DNA from: Diphasiastrum complanatum
Lineage: Eukaryota > Streptophyta > Lycopodiopsida > Lycopodiales > Lycopodiaceae
Direction: 5' to 3'
DNA length: 64,000 bases
Assembly (NCBI GenBank): GCA_029204225.1
Contig: CM055095.1
Span: forward strand, 62,105,910 to 62,169,909
Shown: positions 35,074 to 46,012 of the stretch, piece after piece
How positions within the stretch are numbered: the first letter of the stretch is position 1
Layout: each line of letters begins with the position of its first letter
Program-made: the position numbers and the translations under genes
Notes under the pieces: model-generated
Seen by the model: only the letters and a program-made list of their open reading frames with translations
What the model was told of the DNA's origin: nothing
Database searches by the model: none

Positions 35074-35499
35074 ATGCCAAATCTCAAGGACTTAAAGGTG
35101 TTTGGATGCATTTGCTATGTGTATACACCTTTGGAGAAAATGACCAAGGAATATCCATCATCAATCAAAGGTATTATGCTCAGGTATGGCAAAGCAAGCA
35201 AGGGATATAAGGTATACATTCCATCATCCAACAAGTTTGTGGTTTCTAGAGATATCATTTTTGATGAGGATAATATGCATAAACTTGTTGATGGCTCAAT
35301 CAAATCACCTATCAAGAGGGAGGTGGCCGATGGTCAAGATGTCTTAGATCTTGAGGAGGAGCTAGAGCCAAGTGAACCAATCACTCCAAGAAGATCATCA
35401 TGGGTAAGAATGGAGCCATTGAGGCTCACATACCAAGACAAGGGGAAGCAAGCCGAGGGTAATCCATCTTCATCCTTTGCACTCATTTCAATTTTTTAA
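35074..35499 (+). pseudogene. copia-3 integrase C-terminal region and linker
   Basis: DLKVFGCICYVYTP and KGYKVYIPSSNKFVVSRDII give the typical copia block after the integrase core. An acidic linker and PRRSSWVRMEPLRLTYQDKG follow. A stop at 35497-35499 separates it from RT. Confidence 0.87.
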
Positions 35500-35523
35500 G
35501 AACCTTCATGTGTAGAAGATGCA

Positions 35524-36187
35524 TTGAGTTCAAAGGAATGGTTTCAAGCTATGATAGATGAATATAATGCTTTGATGGAGAATGACACATGGATCCTTGT
35601 TGATAGACCTCTTAAGAATGTGATTGGATGTAAATGGGTTTTTAAGCTAAAACTCAATATGGAAGGCAAGGTTAGTTGCCAAAGGATATGCTCAAGCAAA
35701 GGGCATAGATTTTGAAGAAACTTTTGCACCCGTGGCCAAGATGGTCACAATAAGGTTACTTCTTGCACTTGCTTCACATTTTGGTTGGTTGCTCTTTCAA
35801 ATGGATGTTTCTAATGCATTCTTAAATGGTTACTTGGAAGAAGACATCTTCATGGAGCAGTCCCAAGGCTTCATCAAGCTCGAGATGGAAGGTAAAGTAT
35901 GTCATCCTCAAAGGAGCTTATAGGGTTTGAAGCAAGCATCAAGATCATGGAATTCAAGACTTCATGATTTCTTAGTTTCTATTGGATTCACTCAAAGTGA
36001 ATATGATCCAACTTTGTACATAATGTATGATGTAAATGGCATTGTACTTTTATTGATTTATGTAGATGACATCATCCTTAGTGGTGATAACATTGATGGT
36101 ATTGAGAAAAAAAAAAATCTATCACTAGAATTTAAGATGGTAGATCTTGGTCAACTTCACTTTATATTGGGCATAGAAGTACTTTAG
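35524..36187 (+). pseudogene. copia-3 reverse transcriptase
   Basis: Three frames in series. 35524-35715 has SSKEWFQAMIDEYNALMEND and [11 protein letters not shown]. 35732-35923 has [20 protein letters not shown], the palm aspartate motif. 35927-36187 has LLIYVDDIILSGDN, the catalytic YVDD, and LHFILGIEVL. Two breaks (a frameshift near 35690 and a stop near 35921) make it inactive. Confidence 0.9.
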
Positions 36188-36253
36188 AGGTTCAGATTTC
36201 ATCTTCATTAGTCAAACTAAGTCACTCTTTATAGGAAACTTATAGGCTCCTTA

Positions 36254-36652
36254 ATGTGGATCACCATAACTAGGCCTGATCTATGTTTTAGTGTGTGTAG
36301 GCTAAGTCAATATATGCTAGTGATACATTGGAAAAATGCTAAAAGGATCTTGAGATACATCTCGGGTACTCTAGATCATGGAATTCTCTATAGAGGAGAT
36401 GTCATTGATTTGCATGCCTTTAGTGACTCATATTTTGTAGGTGACAAAAGGGATAGGAAGTCCACAAGTGCCTATGCAACATTCATTGGTGGAGGAGTAG
36501 TTTTTTGGTTGTCAAAGAAACAAGAAACCATCTCACTTTCCTCAACTGAAGCCCAGTATAAAGCTCTCACCACTACAACAAAGGAGCTATTATGGATCAA
36601 GAGGCTACTTATGGAGCTGAAAGTCATGAGATGTTGTTCCAACTCTCTATAA
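36254..36652 (+). pseudogene. copia-3 RNase H
   Basis: Starts in the RT-RNase H connection (TITRPDLCFSVCRLSQYM), continues with AKRILRYISGTLDHGILY and FSDSYFVGDKRDRKSTSAYA (first catalytic Asp region) and VFWLSKKQETISLSSTEAQY (catalytic Glu). The expected D of SDAD/SDSD is kept as SDSY. The end of pol (ARSKHIEISHHFVREK, ILTKPL) continues to about 36890 in another frame. Confidence 0.88.
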
Positions 36653-36906
36653 TGACAACATTTCATCCCAACGCCTTGCAACCAATCCAATCTTCCATGC
36701 AAGGTCAAAACACATTGAGATCTCTCATCATTTTGTGAGAGAGAAAATGCAATCAAAGGAGATATCTTTGGAGCATGTGGCAAGTAGTGAATGTATCGTT
36801 GATATCCTCACTAAACCACTTCAAAGAGCTGCATTTGTGAAGCTACGATCAGCCCTAGGGTTGATAAGCAAGTTTGTGTTATCTACAAACTAGTTGTGAG
36901 GAGGAG

Positions 36907-37951
36907 TGTTAAATTTACTATGAAAAATGCAAAAATAAGCTTGGTAGAGGCCAAAAATCATGTATATAGGATGATTACACATGTGTGGAGCCTGTTCCCA
37001 CGTGTGAAACTAGTGTACTTGTCATGTACCATAATCATCTATGTTGTACATATGATCTAATTCAAGTTCTAGTGGCTAAAATGGCCAAAAACTAGTTTTC
37101 TAGATTATATGACACATGGCATCAATCTATTGATTGCATGAGCCAAATATTTTGATTAGGTGTCATATCCCATGTGTAGAGGACAGCTCACACGTGTGGA
37201 ATAAGCTGAAGTAGGCGAATTTTGACTTCTAGAAGATTTTCAAGTAGATCTCCATATAGAAGGAAAATGGACCAAAAGTGCTCAAAATAGAAGGTTTTGT
37301 CCAAGGGTCAGTTTTGCATGATAAATGGTCATATGACAAAGCACCTTCACACATGTGGGATCAGAGGGATGATCAGTACCACGAGCTCTCACTTATTGTA
37401 TATATAGAGCCACATTTGGCGTACTCAGACAATGTTTCACACGTGTGAAACCATAACACTTACCTTCAATTAATGATTGTTCTTGTTAGGATTTTGTGTC
37501 TAGAATTGATCTAGATTGATTTTAATCTGAAGTAGATTGATAGATCAAGTAATCTGACAACCAATCCCTCTTGAGGATCAGATTAGGATCCACTCTTGGT
37601 CCTTTTTGTACTTTTTGCACATTTACACAAGCTAGTTTGCACCATTACCACTTGTAAATGACTTTGAGGCCATGTTGTGGTTGTGGGATGTCACACGTGC
37701 CAAAAGCATAGGATACCTTATTCTAAGTCAAATCATTAACCTAGATTTGGAATGGTACCTTTGGGATATGTCCAAAGAGTGCATAGATAGGGTAGAGAAA
37801 AAGTAGGAGCTAAAAATAACATTTTTCTCATTGTTTTTGGATCTCAAGGCATTGACCCTAATAGGGTGGATCAAGTGGATCTTTAGGTTAGATGTTAGGG
37901 TTAGGTTATGATGAATACATAGAAGCCCTAATATGCTCAGATCCGAGCTCT
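36907..37951 (+). repeat. copia-3 3' LTR, truncated at its right end
   Basis: It starts TGTTAAATTTAC after GAGGAG. The U3-like part (36919-37620) has five CACACGTGTG-type palindromes (near 36979, 36998, 37188, 37350 and 37438) and a TATA-like TGTATATATAGAG near 37398. The last 330 bp match the 5' LTR. At 37951 the sequence changes abruptly to a minus-strand copia RT-RNase H fragment. Confidence 0.85.
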
Positions 37952-38198
37952 TTGAACATTGCAGCCTTTGTTGTGTTTGTTCAGATATTGCAAAATTCGT
38001 TTCACCATTTTCCAATGCGCCATGCCAGGATTCGAAGAAAATTGGCTCAATGCATAGACAGAGAAGGCCAAGTCAGGTCTGGTACAGATTGTGAGGTACA
38101 TCAAACTACCTATCAGATTTTGGTATAGAATACTTTCCATCCTTTGTCTCTCCTCATCTATGTTCGGGAAATCTTGCTTTGTCAGTCTGGCTCTAACT
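37952..38198 (-). pseudogene. Ty1/copia RT-RNase H connection fragment
   Basis: On the minus strand, NLIGSLMYLTICTRPDLAFS and HWKMVKRILQYLN are the standard block that follows copia RT (YRxxVGSLxYLxxTRPDI...HW..AKRILRYL). It is cut on the left at the copia-3 LTR and on the right at the start of the next LTR (38199). Confidence 0.88.
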
Positions 38199-39374
38199 TG
38201 TCGGAAATAGGATAGATAATGTAATAGCGGAAACTTCCTACTTCCAATGCATGACTACACCTATAAAAAATTGAACAAAACAGTAGTGATGAAAATCATG
38301 TCCAATCTTTAGCAACTAACTTTGAAATCGCTAGATACTAAGTGATTACGTAGCCAAACATAAAGTATTGAATTCTCATACAATTTCTATCAGTTACAAA
38401 AGCAATACAGAGATGCATGCATTCTGACATATACTGCACGCAATAAAAAAATAGCATTGATTCATGAAAACAAAATCAGATGCTAATGAGCGCAAAACAA
38501 TAGCGGATAGAAACCGCGCACTCTAAGTTGTCTTTGAGTAACTGAGAATAATTCCAATAATAAGCAGCTATGTTGATAAGCAGTAGCGCATTAGCAACTC
38601 TAAAATAAATCTCTAAAAGACTGAGCTAGAATGCTCAAGAGAGTTCAAGCTTGAAAGCTTGATAGAGAGCTAATTCTCATTGTGAATGATCTACTTGATA
38701 AGAGCACAAGAAGCGTCATGTAACAACACTCAACTCCTTCACAAATCACAATATTGATTCACTTGCTTGATGGCATTCATCCGGTTCTTTCTCAGAAATT
38801 GATTGCTGATAAGCGGTGTCAATTAGCCATAAACAGCTTGTCTGCATAAATGAACTAAAACTATCACTCTGCAGAAATGAACTAAAAACTGCCACAGGCG
38901 ACGGTGTCGGCTTTTTGCAAAAAAGACGACAATGTCATAAAATCTCATTTCCTTAATATTGGGGTAGCCCCACACTTTGCCAGAGTCATATTCTTAACAT
39001 TTGAGGCACTTTGAAAAATGCGACTTTGCATTTTTACTCGCAAATCCTGACAGGCGAAAAATGCGAAAAAGGTGACACTGCATTTTTACACGTAATTCAT
39101 AACAGGCAACAGTGTCCAGACGACGATGTCGCAAAAATGAAAAAAATGCGACACTGTAATTTTACTCATAATTTCTGACAGGCGACACTGTCAGGATTGT
39201 AGAGAGAGAAAATGCGACACTGTTGTCAAACTCCATGTATTTTTGCAGACTGTGTAAAAACACTTGTAATTCTACAGACTATATAAAAACACGAGAAAAT
39301 CCATAGAACTGGATAAACAATGGATGAGGATTAAAACCGATTAGTCGATTAGTAAGAAGGAGAATAATCCAACA
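38199..39374 (-). repeat. 3' LTR of copia-4 (1176 bp)
   Basis: On the plus strand it runs from TGTCGG to CCAACA, an almost perfect terminal inverted repeat (TGTTGG on the minus strand). On the minus strand it is preceded by the polypurine tract AAGAGGGAG (39375-39383), itself following the end of copia-4 pol. Internal sequence has repeated GCGACACTG-type motifs at 38890-39225. The single LTR gives no direct check of the left end. Confidence 0.75.
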
Positions 39375-39421
39375 CTCCCTCTTAATTTGAATCCTTGAAT
39401 GCCTTGACCTTCAAACTTAGT

Positions 39422-39613
39422 TCAACACAAAATCTTCTGTGCGCTTCCAAGCTTAGTGCTTTGGTAGAAAAAATTTGTTGTCATATCTTGCGTTCTACAG
39501 TATTGCAATCTGACCTCTTCGTTGAAAACTTTGTTTCTGACAAAATGATACTTCAGTTCAATGTGCTTACTCCTAGAATGAAATCTAGGATTGGCTGGCA
39601 CTTTGATTATCAC
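39422..39613 (-). pseudogene. copia-4 pol terminus
   Basis: NPRFHSRSKHIELKYHFVRN followed by QYCRTQDMTTNFFYQSTKLG is the usual end of copia pol, here degraded in the normally conserved ADIFTKPL block. It closely resembles the fragment at 14430-14580. Confidence 0.85.
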
Positions 39614-39733
39614 AAAATAATGTCATCGGAGCATATTGATTCAGACCGATATCTGAGAGTAAGTTCCTCAACCAAATTGCTTCCTTTGTAGCTTGAGAGG
39701 CTGCAATATACTTTGATTCAGTGGAAAATAAAG

Positions 39734-40074
39734 CTATCGAAAATTGCTTGCAAATGTTCTAGGAAATGGACCATTGTTGAGAAAGAATGTAAATCTGAAA
39801 GTGGATTTACGAGTGTCTACATCTCCTACCAAACTTGCATATGTGTAACCACTGAGTAGATTGAGTTTGTCGTTGTCGACTGCTCCATAACAAATGCAAA
39901 GTCCATAGTAGCTTGAAGATATCTCATGACTTTGATAAGAGCCTTCCAATGTGTTACACTAGGGTTAGTCATAAACTGACTAAGAGAACTGACTGCAAAA
40001 GCTATGTCTGGCCAGGTACAGATCATGGCGTACATAAGAGATCCTATAATAGAATGGTAAGGATACTCACGCAT
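39734..40074 (-). pseudogene. copia-4 RNase H
   Basis: YPYHSIIGSLMYAMICTWPD and HWKALIKVMRYLQATMDFAF give the connection; YTYASLVGDVDTRKSTFRFT in another frame is the RNase H core around the catalytic Asp. A frameshift near 39930 separates them. Confidence 0.85.
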
Positions 40075-40327
40075 CTGCTACTTCTCATGAATTGCTTGAG
40101 GACAGTGGTCCTTTGACAATTTGAGACCTGGTTCCATTGGTGAGAGAGATAACTTGCAATTAATCAGATTATATCTGACTAACATGTTGTAGATGTACCT
40201 CTGTTGTGTAATGTAGACCAGCTTCTATTTTCTGTCTCTGTGGATTTGTATACCAAGGCAGAAATGAGCTTCGCCCAAATCGGTCATGTCGAATTCGGAA
40301 GATAGCATTGTAAAAAAGTCACATAGA

Positions 40328-40883
40328 ATGGCATTTATTGAGTTAACTTTCAAACTCCATGGACCATTTTGGCCAGTGTTGTCGTTTCATTTGATGTTTT
40401 CAATTACCAAATGTTGAAAAGAAAGTTTTTAAAAGAGTAATGGCCTTTTAAGTATTTGATTTTGAAACAAGAGAACTTCGTAACTTATGTTTGAAAGCTC
40501 AAAACTTCAAAATATTCAATACCAGTATGGTATGAAGTAGAAAGTTAATACATGGTCCCACAAGCCCACATTATATATGAAGTAGAAAGTTAATATATGG
40601 TCACAATGGCATTTATTGAGTTAACCTTTAAACTTCATGGGCCATTTTGGCCATTGTTGCCTTTGATGTTTTGAATTACCAAATGTTGAAAAGAGAAGTT
40701 TTATAAAAGGAAAGGCCTTTCAAATATTTGATTTTGAAACAAGAGAACTTCGTAGTTTATGTTTGAAAGCTCAAAGCTTCAAAATATTCAAAACCAATAT
40801 GGTATGAAGTTGAAAGTTAATACATGGTCCCAAAATCCCACATTAATATATGAAGTAGAAAGTTATTATATGGTCCCATGAAC
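40328..40883. repeat. Two tandem copies of a 278-bp unit inside copia-4 RT
   Basis: ATGGCATTTATTGAGTTAAC begins both copies, at 40328 and 40606. Shared blocks include ATTACCAAATGTTGAAAAG, ATTTGATTTTGAAACAAGAG and GGTATGAAGT(A/T)GAAAGTTAA. Each copy also ends with a smaller internal repeat of ATATGAAGTAGAAAGTTA. The unit is non-coding and of unknown origin. Confidence 0.9.
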
Positions 40884-41023
40884 TAGGAGGCTTTTTATAG
40901 TTGTCAAAATGGTCAATAAAACAACAAGGCTTTTTACATTGTGGTAACTACTATGTGGGGCCTCCAAAGTCATAAGTGATGATAGTAGGCTATTTTAATG
41001 TGTGCCACAGGGTTAAAGTAGGG

Positions 41024-41449
41024 TTAGTGGCTTTGGAACCAATGTGGGTCCAAGTCAAATGTGTCGTTGGCAATGGACCATTGAGCCCGGACTTCGAGAT
41101 CCGCTGCAGTTGCAAAGGACAGTAGTAATCGGATCGAAGCATGCTTAACGACAGGATTGAAGGTCTCTGAATAGTCCAAATCTGGAATCTGAGAGAAGCC
41201 TTTGGTGACAAGTCTGGCCTTGTTTAATCTGCCTTCAACATCATACTTCACTTTGAATATCCATTTGCATGGAATCAAATTTCGATCCTTTGGCAGATTA
41301 GTTACAGTCCAAGTTTGAAAGTAGCAAGCTTGATCATCCATAAATTGGGATGGAGGTTGTCTGGATCGGTTTGATCTTCTGGGTTGAACTTCGGTCTTGA
41401 TGCAATTCGACTTGTTGAGGGTCTCTTTGTTGGAGTCGAGATCAATCAT
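41024..41449 (-). pseudogene. copia-4 RT N-terminal half
   Basis: PRRSNRSRQPPSQF is the linker; PCKWIFKVKYDVEGRLNKAR, LVTKGFSQIPDLDYSETFNP and KHASIRLLLSFATAADLEV are the start of copia RT in continuous frame. The part just before the palm aspartate is changed, and the frame then leaves RT homology. Confidence 0.87.
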
Positions 41450-41492
41450 CTGATTAGAGTCCTGAGTTCGGAGCTGTTGTCGGCTCTAGGAT

Positions 41493-41774
41493 CTAAATTC
41501 GATGGAGCTTTTCCCTTGGGCTCAACAAACTGGTCTTCCACAAAAATGACATCTCTACTAGTGAATGCTTTCTGGGTATCCAGATTGTAGAGCTTATATG
41601 CCTTGTGATCTGGGGAGTAGCCCCTAAGATCGACTTTTTGCTGGTGTCGTCCAACTTTTTTCTTAGATCAGCAGGGATCTGAGAGTAGGCTATGCATCCA
41701 AACACTCGAATATGCATAAGTGATGGTTTTGATCTTGTCCATACCTCATAAGGTGTTTTGCCATTCAGGGTCAT
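41493..41774 (-). pseudogene. copia-4 integrase C-terminal region
   Basis: NGKTPYEVWTRSKPSLMHIR and VFGCIAYSQIP mark the end of the integrase core and the following conserved block. The later part (KKSILGATPQ) should be a KxIFLGY-like block and is out of frame. Confidence 0.83.
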
Positions 41775-41879
41775 TGTGATGGATCGATTCTGGAGATAGG
41801 CAGCTGTAGTAACAACTAGAACAAATCAGTAGTGTGCTTACTTTAGTGGATGATATTCTACTACAAATTATAGTCAGTA

Positions 41880-42170
41880 AGTGCTTGTGTACGATTTTCA
41901 GCCTTGTTTTTTGAAGGTTGGGGGAGACAGACAAGTCTATTGAGATTGAGTGATTGTTATTTTCTTGCATGAGATGCTAGAAACAAGAGTATTTAACTCA
42001 AGAGAGTATATGTGTTACTCAGAGTTAAGTTAAATCATCAAATCTTGATGGATCTCCTAGAAATTTAGATAGGATGAATTGTTATACCTTAGTTTTTTAG
42101 GATATTCTACGAACATTCATACCAAGAAAAATTTATGAATTGTCGATGAGAAATTGTGGATAGTTTTTTT
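41880..42170 (+). repeat. Second copy of the non-coding repeat at 15.86-16.17 kb
   Basis: Shared landmarks in order: GTGCTTGTGTAC(G/T)(A/G)T followed by TTCAGCCT; TTGCTATTTCCTTGCAT or TTGTTATTTTCTTGCAT; a TTAACTCA(A/C)GAGAGTAT block; TCTTGATGGATCT(C/T)CTAG; ACCTTAGTTTTTTGG or TTAGG; and AATTGTGGATAGT. The orientation is the same. No open frame. Confidence 0.8.
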
Positions 42171-43448
42171 ATCTATAAGTCCAACTCAATGAGCACATCA
42201 ATATCTCATTGATTAGTCAAAAAGAAAAATTCTAAGACTATTGGAAGAATCAAATCAATTAGAGGCCTAAAGTCAAATTAGATAAATAAAAGGTGTTTTC
42301 AACCTATTTTAAAATTCAAATATACAAGGAGGTAGAAATTGGCTAATAGCCAACAGGGCCAAATGCCCACTCTCCACTATAAAGAGTGGCACAATGTACT
42401 CCATTTCTCATGTTCAATCATATAATGGAGTCTACCATTTTGACAATTGGATGTCCTTTCTCCTCCTCCATCTCTCTCATGTTTATTGGATTTTCATGCT
42501 TGTTGAATTTACTATTTATTGGATTAGCTTCTTGTTGCTATCTTTATGAGAGAAAACACTGAGAGAGAAAAAGTGAGCTTTGATTTATTGAACATTTAGG
42601 GTTAATATTTGTAATAAGGGTTATATTGTAAGGTTGTCTAACATCCTTTGAATAGACACCACTCCCTTGGGAACGATGTGTGACAGGAAAGGAGAAACTC
42701 TCTCTCTAACTTATTTGCTTTGTCTTTGCTTGGATCTTGGAAATAGGTTTTGAAAGTAGATGCAAAAAATATCCTACAGTAGGCCTATAATCTTCATGCT
42801 CAGTTCTCGAGTTCTTCTTTTTCTAGGCTTGTACGCAACTAAAGTAGATTTACTTATATCAATTTTCTTGTTTATTAAGGTACATTTTTATATAGTCTGC
42901 ATTAATCAAATGCGATTGTATCCTGTGTGAATGGTAAATATTGTTTATACTTTTATTGTGAATCTAATGTTTCAATTCTCGTCATGCACTTGTTGAGAAA
43001 CATGGCTGTTGTTGACACCTCGGTGTTTCTAACACTATGGTTGTCCTTGACACCTTTCGACTCAATTTAATAGTAGGCTATATTGTGACAAATAATCTAT
43101 CTAAGGAAACATAGTTAATTGCTCATATTAGAGTCCCCCACATTGCACATATTGGCGACCAGGACATTCAAACTTGAGTTGAATATTCGGACTGCTCATA
43201 GTGTTTTTCACCATTTCCCAATAGAAAGAACCTCTTATATTCTATTGTGCACTATGCACGTTAAATTTTTTTCTTGTGGGGAAACCTTAGAACCATTTAG
43301 TTATTAAAACCTTATGATTTTGGCTTATCAATCATATTTCTCTTGATTTGCGTGTGGAATCTTTTTCAACTTGTTGGGAACTTCGCTTATCTTAGCAACA
43401 TGAGCTTCTGGTGACTTGAGTATCCGAGCATTGGTGGTTAAAAGTCTG

Positions 43449-43451
<3 letters not shown>
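42171..43451. other. Unassigned
   Basis: No gene or known repeat recognised in this AT-rich stretch. Confidence 0.4.

Positions 43452-43483
<32 letters not shown>
43452..43483. repeat. (CT)n microsatellite
   Basis: A perfect CT run of about 16 units. Confidence 0.95.
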
Positions 43484-43485
<2 letters not shown>

Positions 43486-43829
43486 GTTTATGAAGCGAGA
43501 GACAAATAAATAATCATCCATGCAAAATGGTGAAGATGGTGTTGCTATTTTGTCCTCTTTCATATTGGTGGTTGGTAATGATATTCTTGGTGTTGTTAGG
43601 AATTTTATTGAATGGGAGGGGCTCACAAAGAGAAGGTGGATGGTAATGTTGTTGCCTCCCATTGTTGGAGAGAGTACCAGCATTTTATCCTTAGTCTAAG
43701 AGATGGTGTTGTTAGGGATGGATTCTGTCATAGGGCATTAGAAGAAGACGTCACTTCAGATATAGTAGTGTGCAAAAAACAAGAGGTGAGCCAAGTCTTC
43801 AAGCTAGAGTCTCAACATGTAGTGTAGCT

Positions 43830-44570
43830 ATAATGGAAGGACAAGGAGTATTATTGTCATCCTTGGTTGTTTCTCCAATATCACCAATATGAGTAGCCTC
43901 AAAAAATGCTCATTGGACTCACTCATGTTGTTGGTGGTATTTTGAATATCATTAGCAAGACTATGGAAGCCTGTAAGGGAGGGGGCACACTCATGTACAA
44001 GGTGGCCAAATCTATAACAATGATAACATGAGCCATGAAATGAGATTTTTTGCTTGTATGGATTTGATCTGTAGATTTTCAAAATGATTTCTTCAAGCAT
44101 ATTTTTGGATACCTTTGATAAAACACACACACACAAAAGTGGGAAGAGGTGTGGTGCCACTTCTCTTCATGAACATGAAGAACTTGTGCCATGTAAATAA
44201 GAAGATCATTAAGAGTATGATAAAGATTGGACGGAAAAAAGGGCATGTGAATCCAAAAATAAACCTCAAGGACAATGTTGACGTGGAAGTCCTCAGTGAA
44301 CTTTGAAACGGCCTTGGGATTACTTTTAAAGAAGTAGGGGCATGTGGCCAAGACTTTTTTAACACCAAAAGTTGGACCCAACTTAAATAGGAAAATACCT
44401 TATCCAAGAGCTCAATCCGAACAACATGGACATTCACTTTTTCTAGTAACTATCAATAAAGAATTTCATTGCAATTGGAGGTTTTCTATGAAATAGACAA
44501 TGTCAACATGGTCTTTAACATATGAGATATGATTAGTATAAAGTACCTCATTGATGAAGAGTGAGTAGGT
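43830..44570 (-). pseudogene. LINE ORF1-like DUF4283 and zinc-knuckle remnant
   Basis: The minus strand holds, in two or three frames, GIFLFKLGPTFGVKKVLATC, PYFFKSNPKAVSKFTEDFHV and YFWIHMPFFPSNLYHTLNDL. These match the order of plant DUF4283 (LINE ORF1-type) proteins: a phenylalanine-rich block, PWxF, then VWVxLPxLP. A zinc knuckle follows, CYHCYRFGHLVHEC, a perfect CX2CX4HX4C. Such ORF1 proteins bind nucleic acid for LINE retrotransposition, although some DUF4283 genes belong to other element types. Stops and frame changes show decay; no ORF2 follows to the left. Confidence 0.65.
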
Positions 44571-44622
44571 CATTTCATGCTTAAGAACCTTGCAAAGATC
44601 TTATATGCTAAAAAGGAAAATC

Positions 44623-44626
<4 letters not shown>

Positions 44627-44691
<65 letters not shown>
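44627..44691. repeat. (AT)n microsatellite
   Basis: A perfect AT run of about 32 units, self-complementary and able to extrude a cruciform. Confidence 0.97.
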
Positions 44692-44692
<1 letters not shown>

Positions 44693-46012
44693 TTCTGAAT
44701 TCACTCCTACAGTTTTTTGCGCTCCTTCCAAGCAATTCTCATTCCCCTAATGTCTTTAGCCAAAAAAGAGCTCGTGTTTTAGGTGAAATCCATGTAAATC
44801 CATGATGCTAACTTATCTCACCCTCAATAATCTTTTGGTGATAATTCTCCAAACTTGAAGACTTAATAGATAGACTCTTGCATTTGATGGTATGATTTAC
44901 TTCTTAATTTGACCCTTCAATCAACTTGATTGACCACCCTTTCCATACTTGTCCTCCTTCTATCTTGGGATGTATACCCATGCTAACGATCATGCTTTTT
45001 CTTAGTGTAAATATGTATACACTTGCTAAAAGTCTTGATTTTGGCATTGAATATCTCAATACTAAATGGACTAGTGCTGACCCCCATACTTTTTGCCCAA
45101 ACAATTATCCTCTATTCGAAAGATCACCCATTAGCCAAGCTTCTATACTAAAGCTTTTTTCATTCTTATGTGGTCCTTCTTGTCAAAGCTAAATGAAATT
45201 TCATTACTAATGTCTTGTAACCTTTGCAACCATGATGAAAAACAATACTAACATGTTCTTCTCTTGTAGGTAAACTACTATTTATCGTTAGACAACGTGT
45301 GTGCTACAAAAAATTGCATCTGCCAATAGTTGACCTATGGTAGCAAAGAGGGAGCATGAGGAGGCGATAGGCCTATCCTACATCCCAATACTGTACTAGC
45401 AACTTAGCTAGTAACAAATGTACTGGTAATTGGTTGAGTTGTTACGACAATAAGTTTTTATGCACAAATGCTAATGAAGTACGCAATGGCCTCTCACCCT
45501 TGATTGTGACATGAGAATCAACCACAAAAGAGGTAGAGCGAGACAAAATCATTCTATTGCAATTTTGTCTACATTCCAAACAAGTGCAGATGATGATTTT
45601 GCATTGAAACAAATAATCAATGCTAGAATAAAAGATGGAAGGATGAACACGACTGAAAACACAATTTTAGTTCTCCTTCTCATCATGAGGTTGCTCTTTT
45701 GATGATGTTAATGTTTGATTTTGTTGTTCATCATACTTACAAACTAGATGTTTAGTTGGGTTTAGATTTGAATTGCAGGTTGAAGGTAGTAACACGAGAA
45801 AGAGTTGTAAATCTTTGAAGATTTTATGGGGAAGGTAAGGTGGCAGGAAGGTAATGGGCAAGTTAGAATTGAAAGAGAGGTTTTGTATGTGGTGCAGTGT
45901 AGTGGCAAAAAAGACAAAGCAAAGGAATTTAATGTAGAGTGCACATTGTAGTATGTACAAGGGCATTTTCTAGAATGGGTAGGGCCCAAGTTTCTAAGCC
46001 CAAAATTTTCGA
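44692..46012. other. Unassigned spacer upstream of the receptor kinase gene
   Basis: No recognised homology. A minus frame at 44904-45104 has no domain known to me. It marks the change from AT-rich repeat DNA to the GC-richer gene region that starts near 46010. Confidence 0.4.

Larger units (their letters stand above)
33145..37951 (+). mobile_element. Ty1/copia retrotransposon copia-3 with two LTR remnants
   Basis: A plus-strand element bounded by direct repeats (33145-33476 and 36907-37951). Inside are the C-terminal part of gag, protease, integrase, RT and RNase H, interrupted by frameshifts and stops. The gag N-terminus and primer site are missing. The polypurine run before the 3' LTR reads GAGGAG. 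Related to copia-1. The left LTR abuts the truncated gypsy RNase H, the right LTR abuts another copia fragment. Confidence 0.88.
39375..41810 (-). mobile_element. Ty1/copia retrotransposon copia-4, partial and interrupted
   Basis: Minus-strand order: integrase C-terminus (41493-41774), RT N-terminus (41024-41449), a gap filled with a 278-bp tandem repeat (40328-40883), RT thumb (about 40140-40317; FDMTDLGEAHFCLGIQIH), RNase H (39734-40074) and pol terminus (39422-39613). The YVDD active site falls in the gap and is lost. Gag, protease and 5' LTR are absent. Confidence 0.87.
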
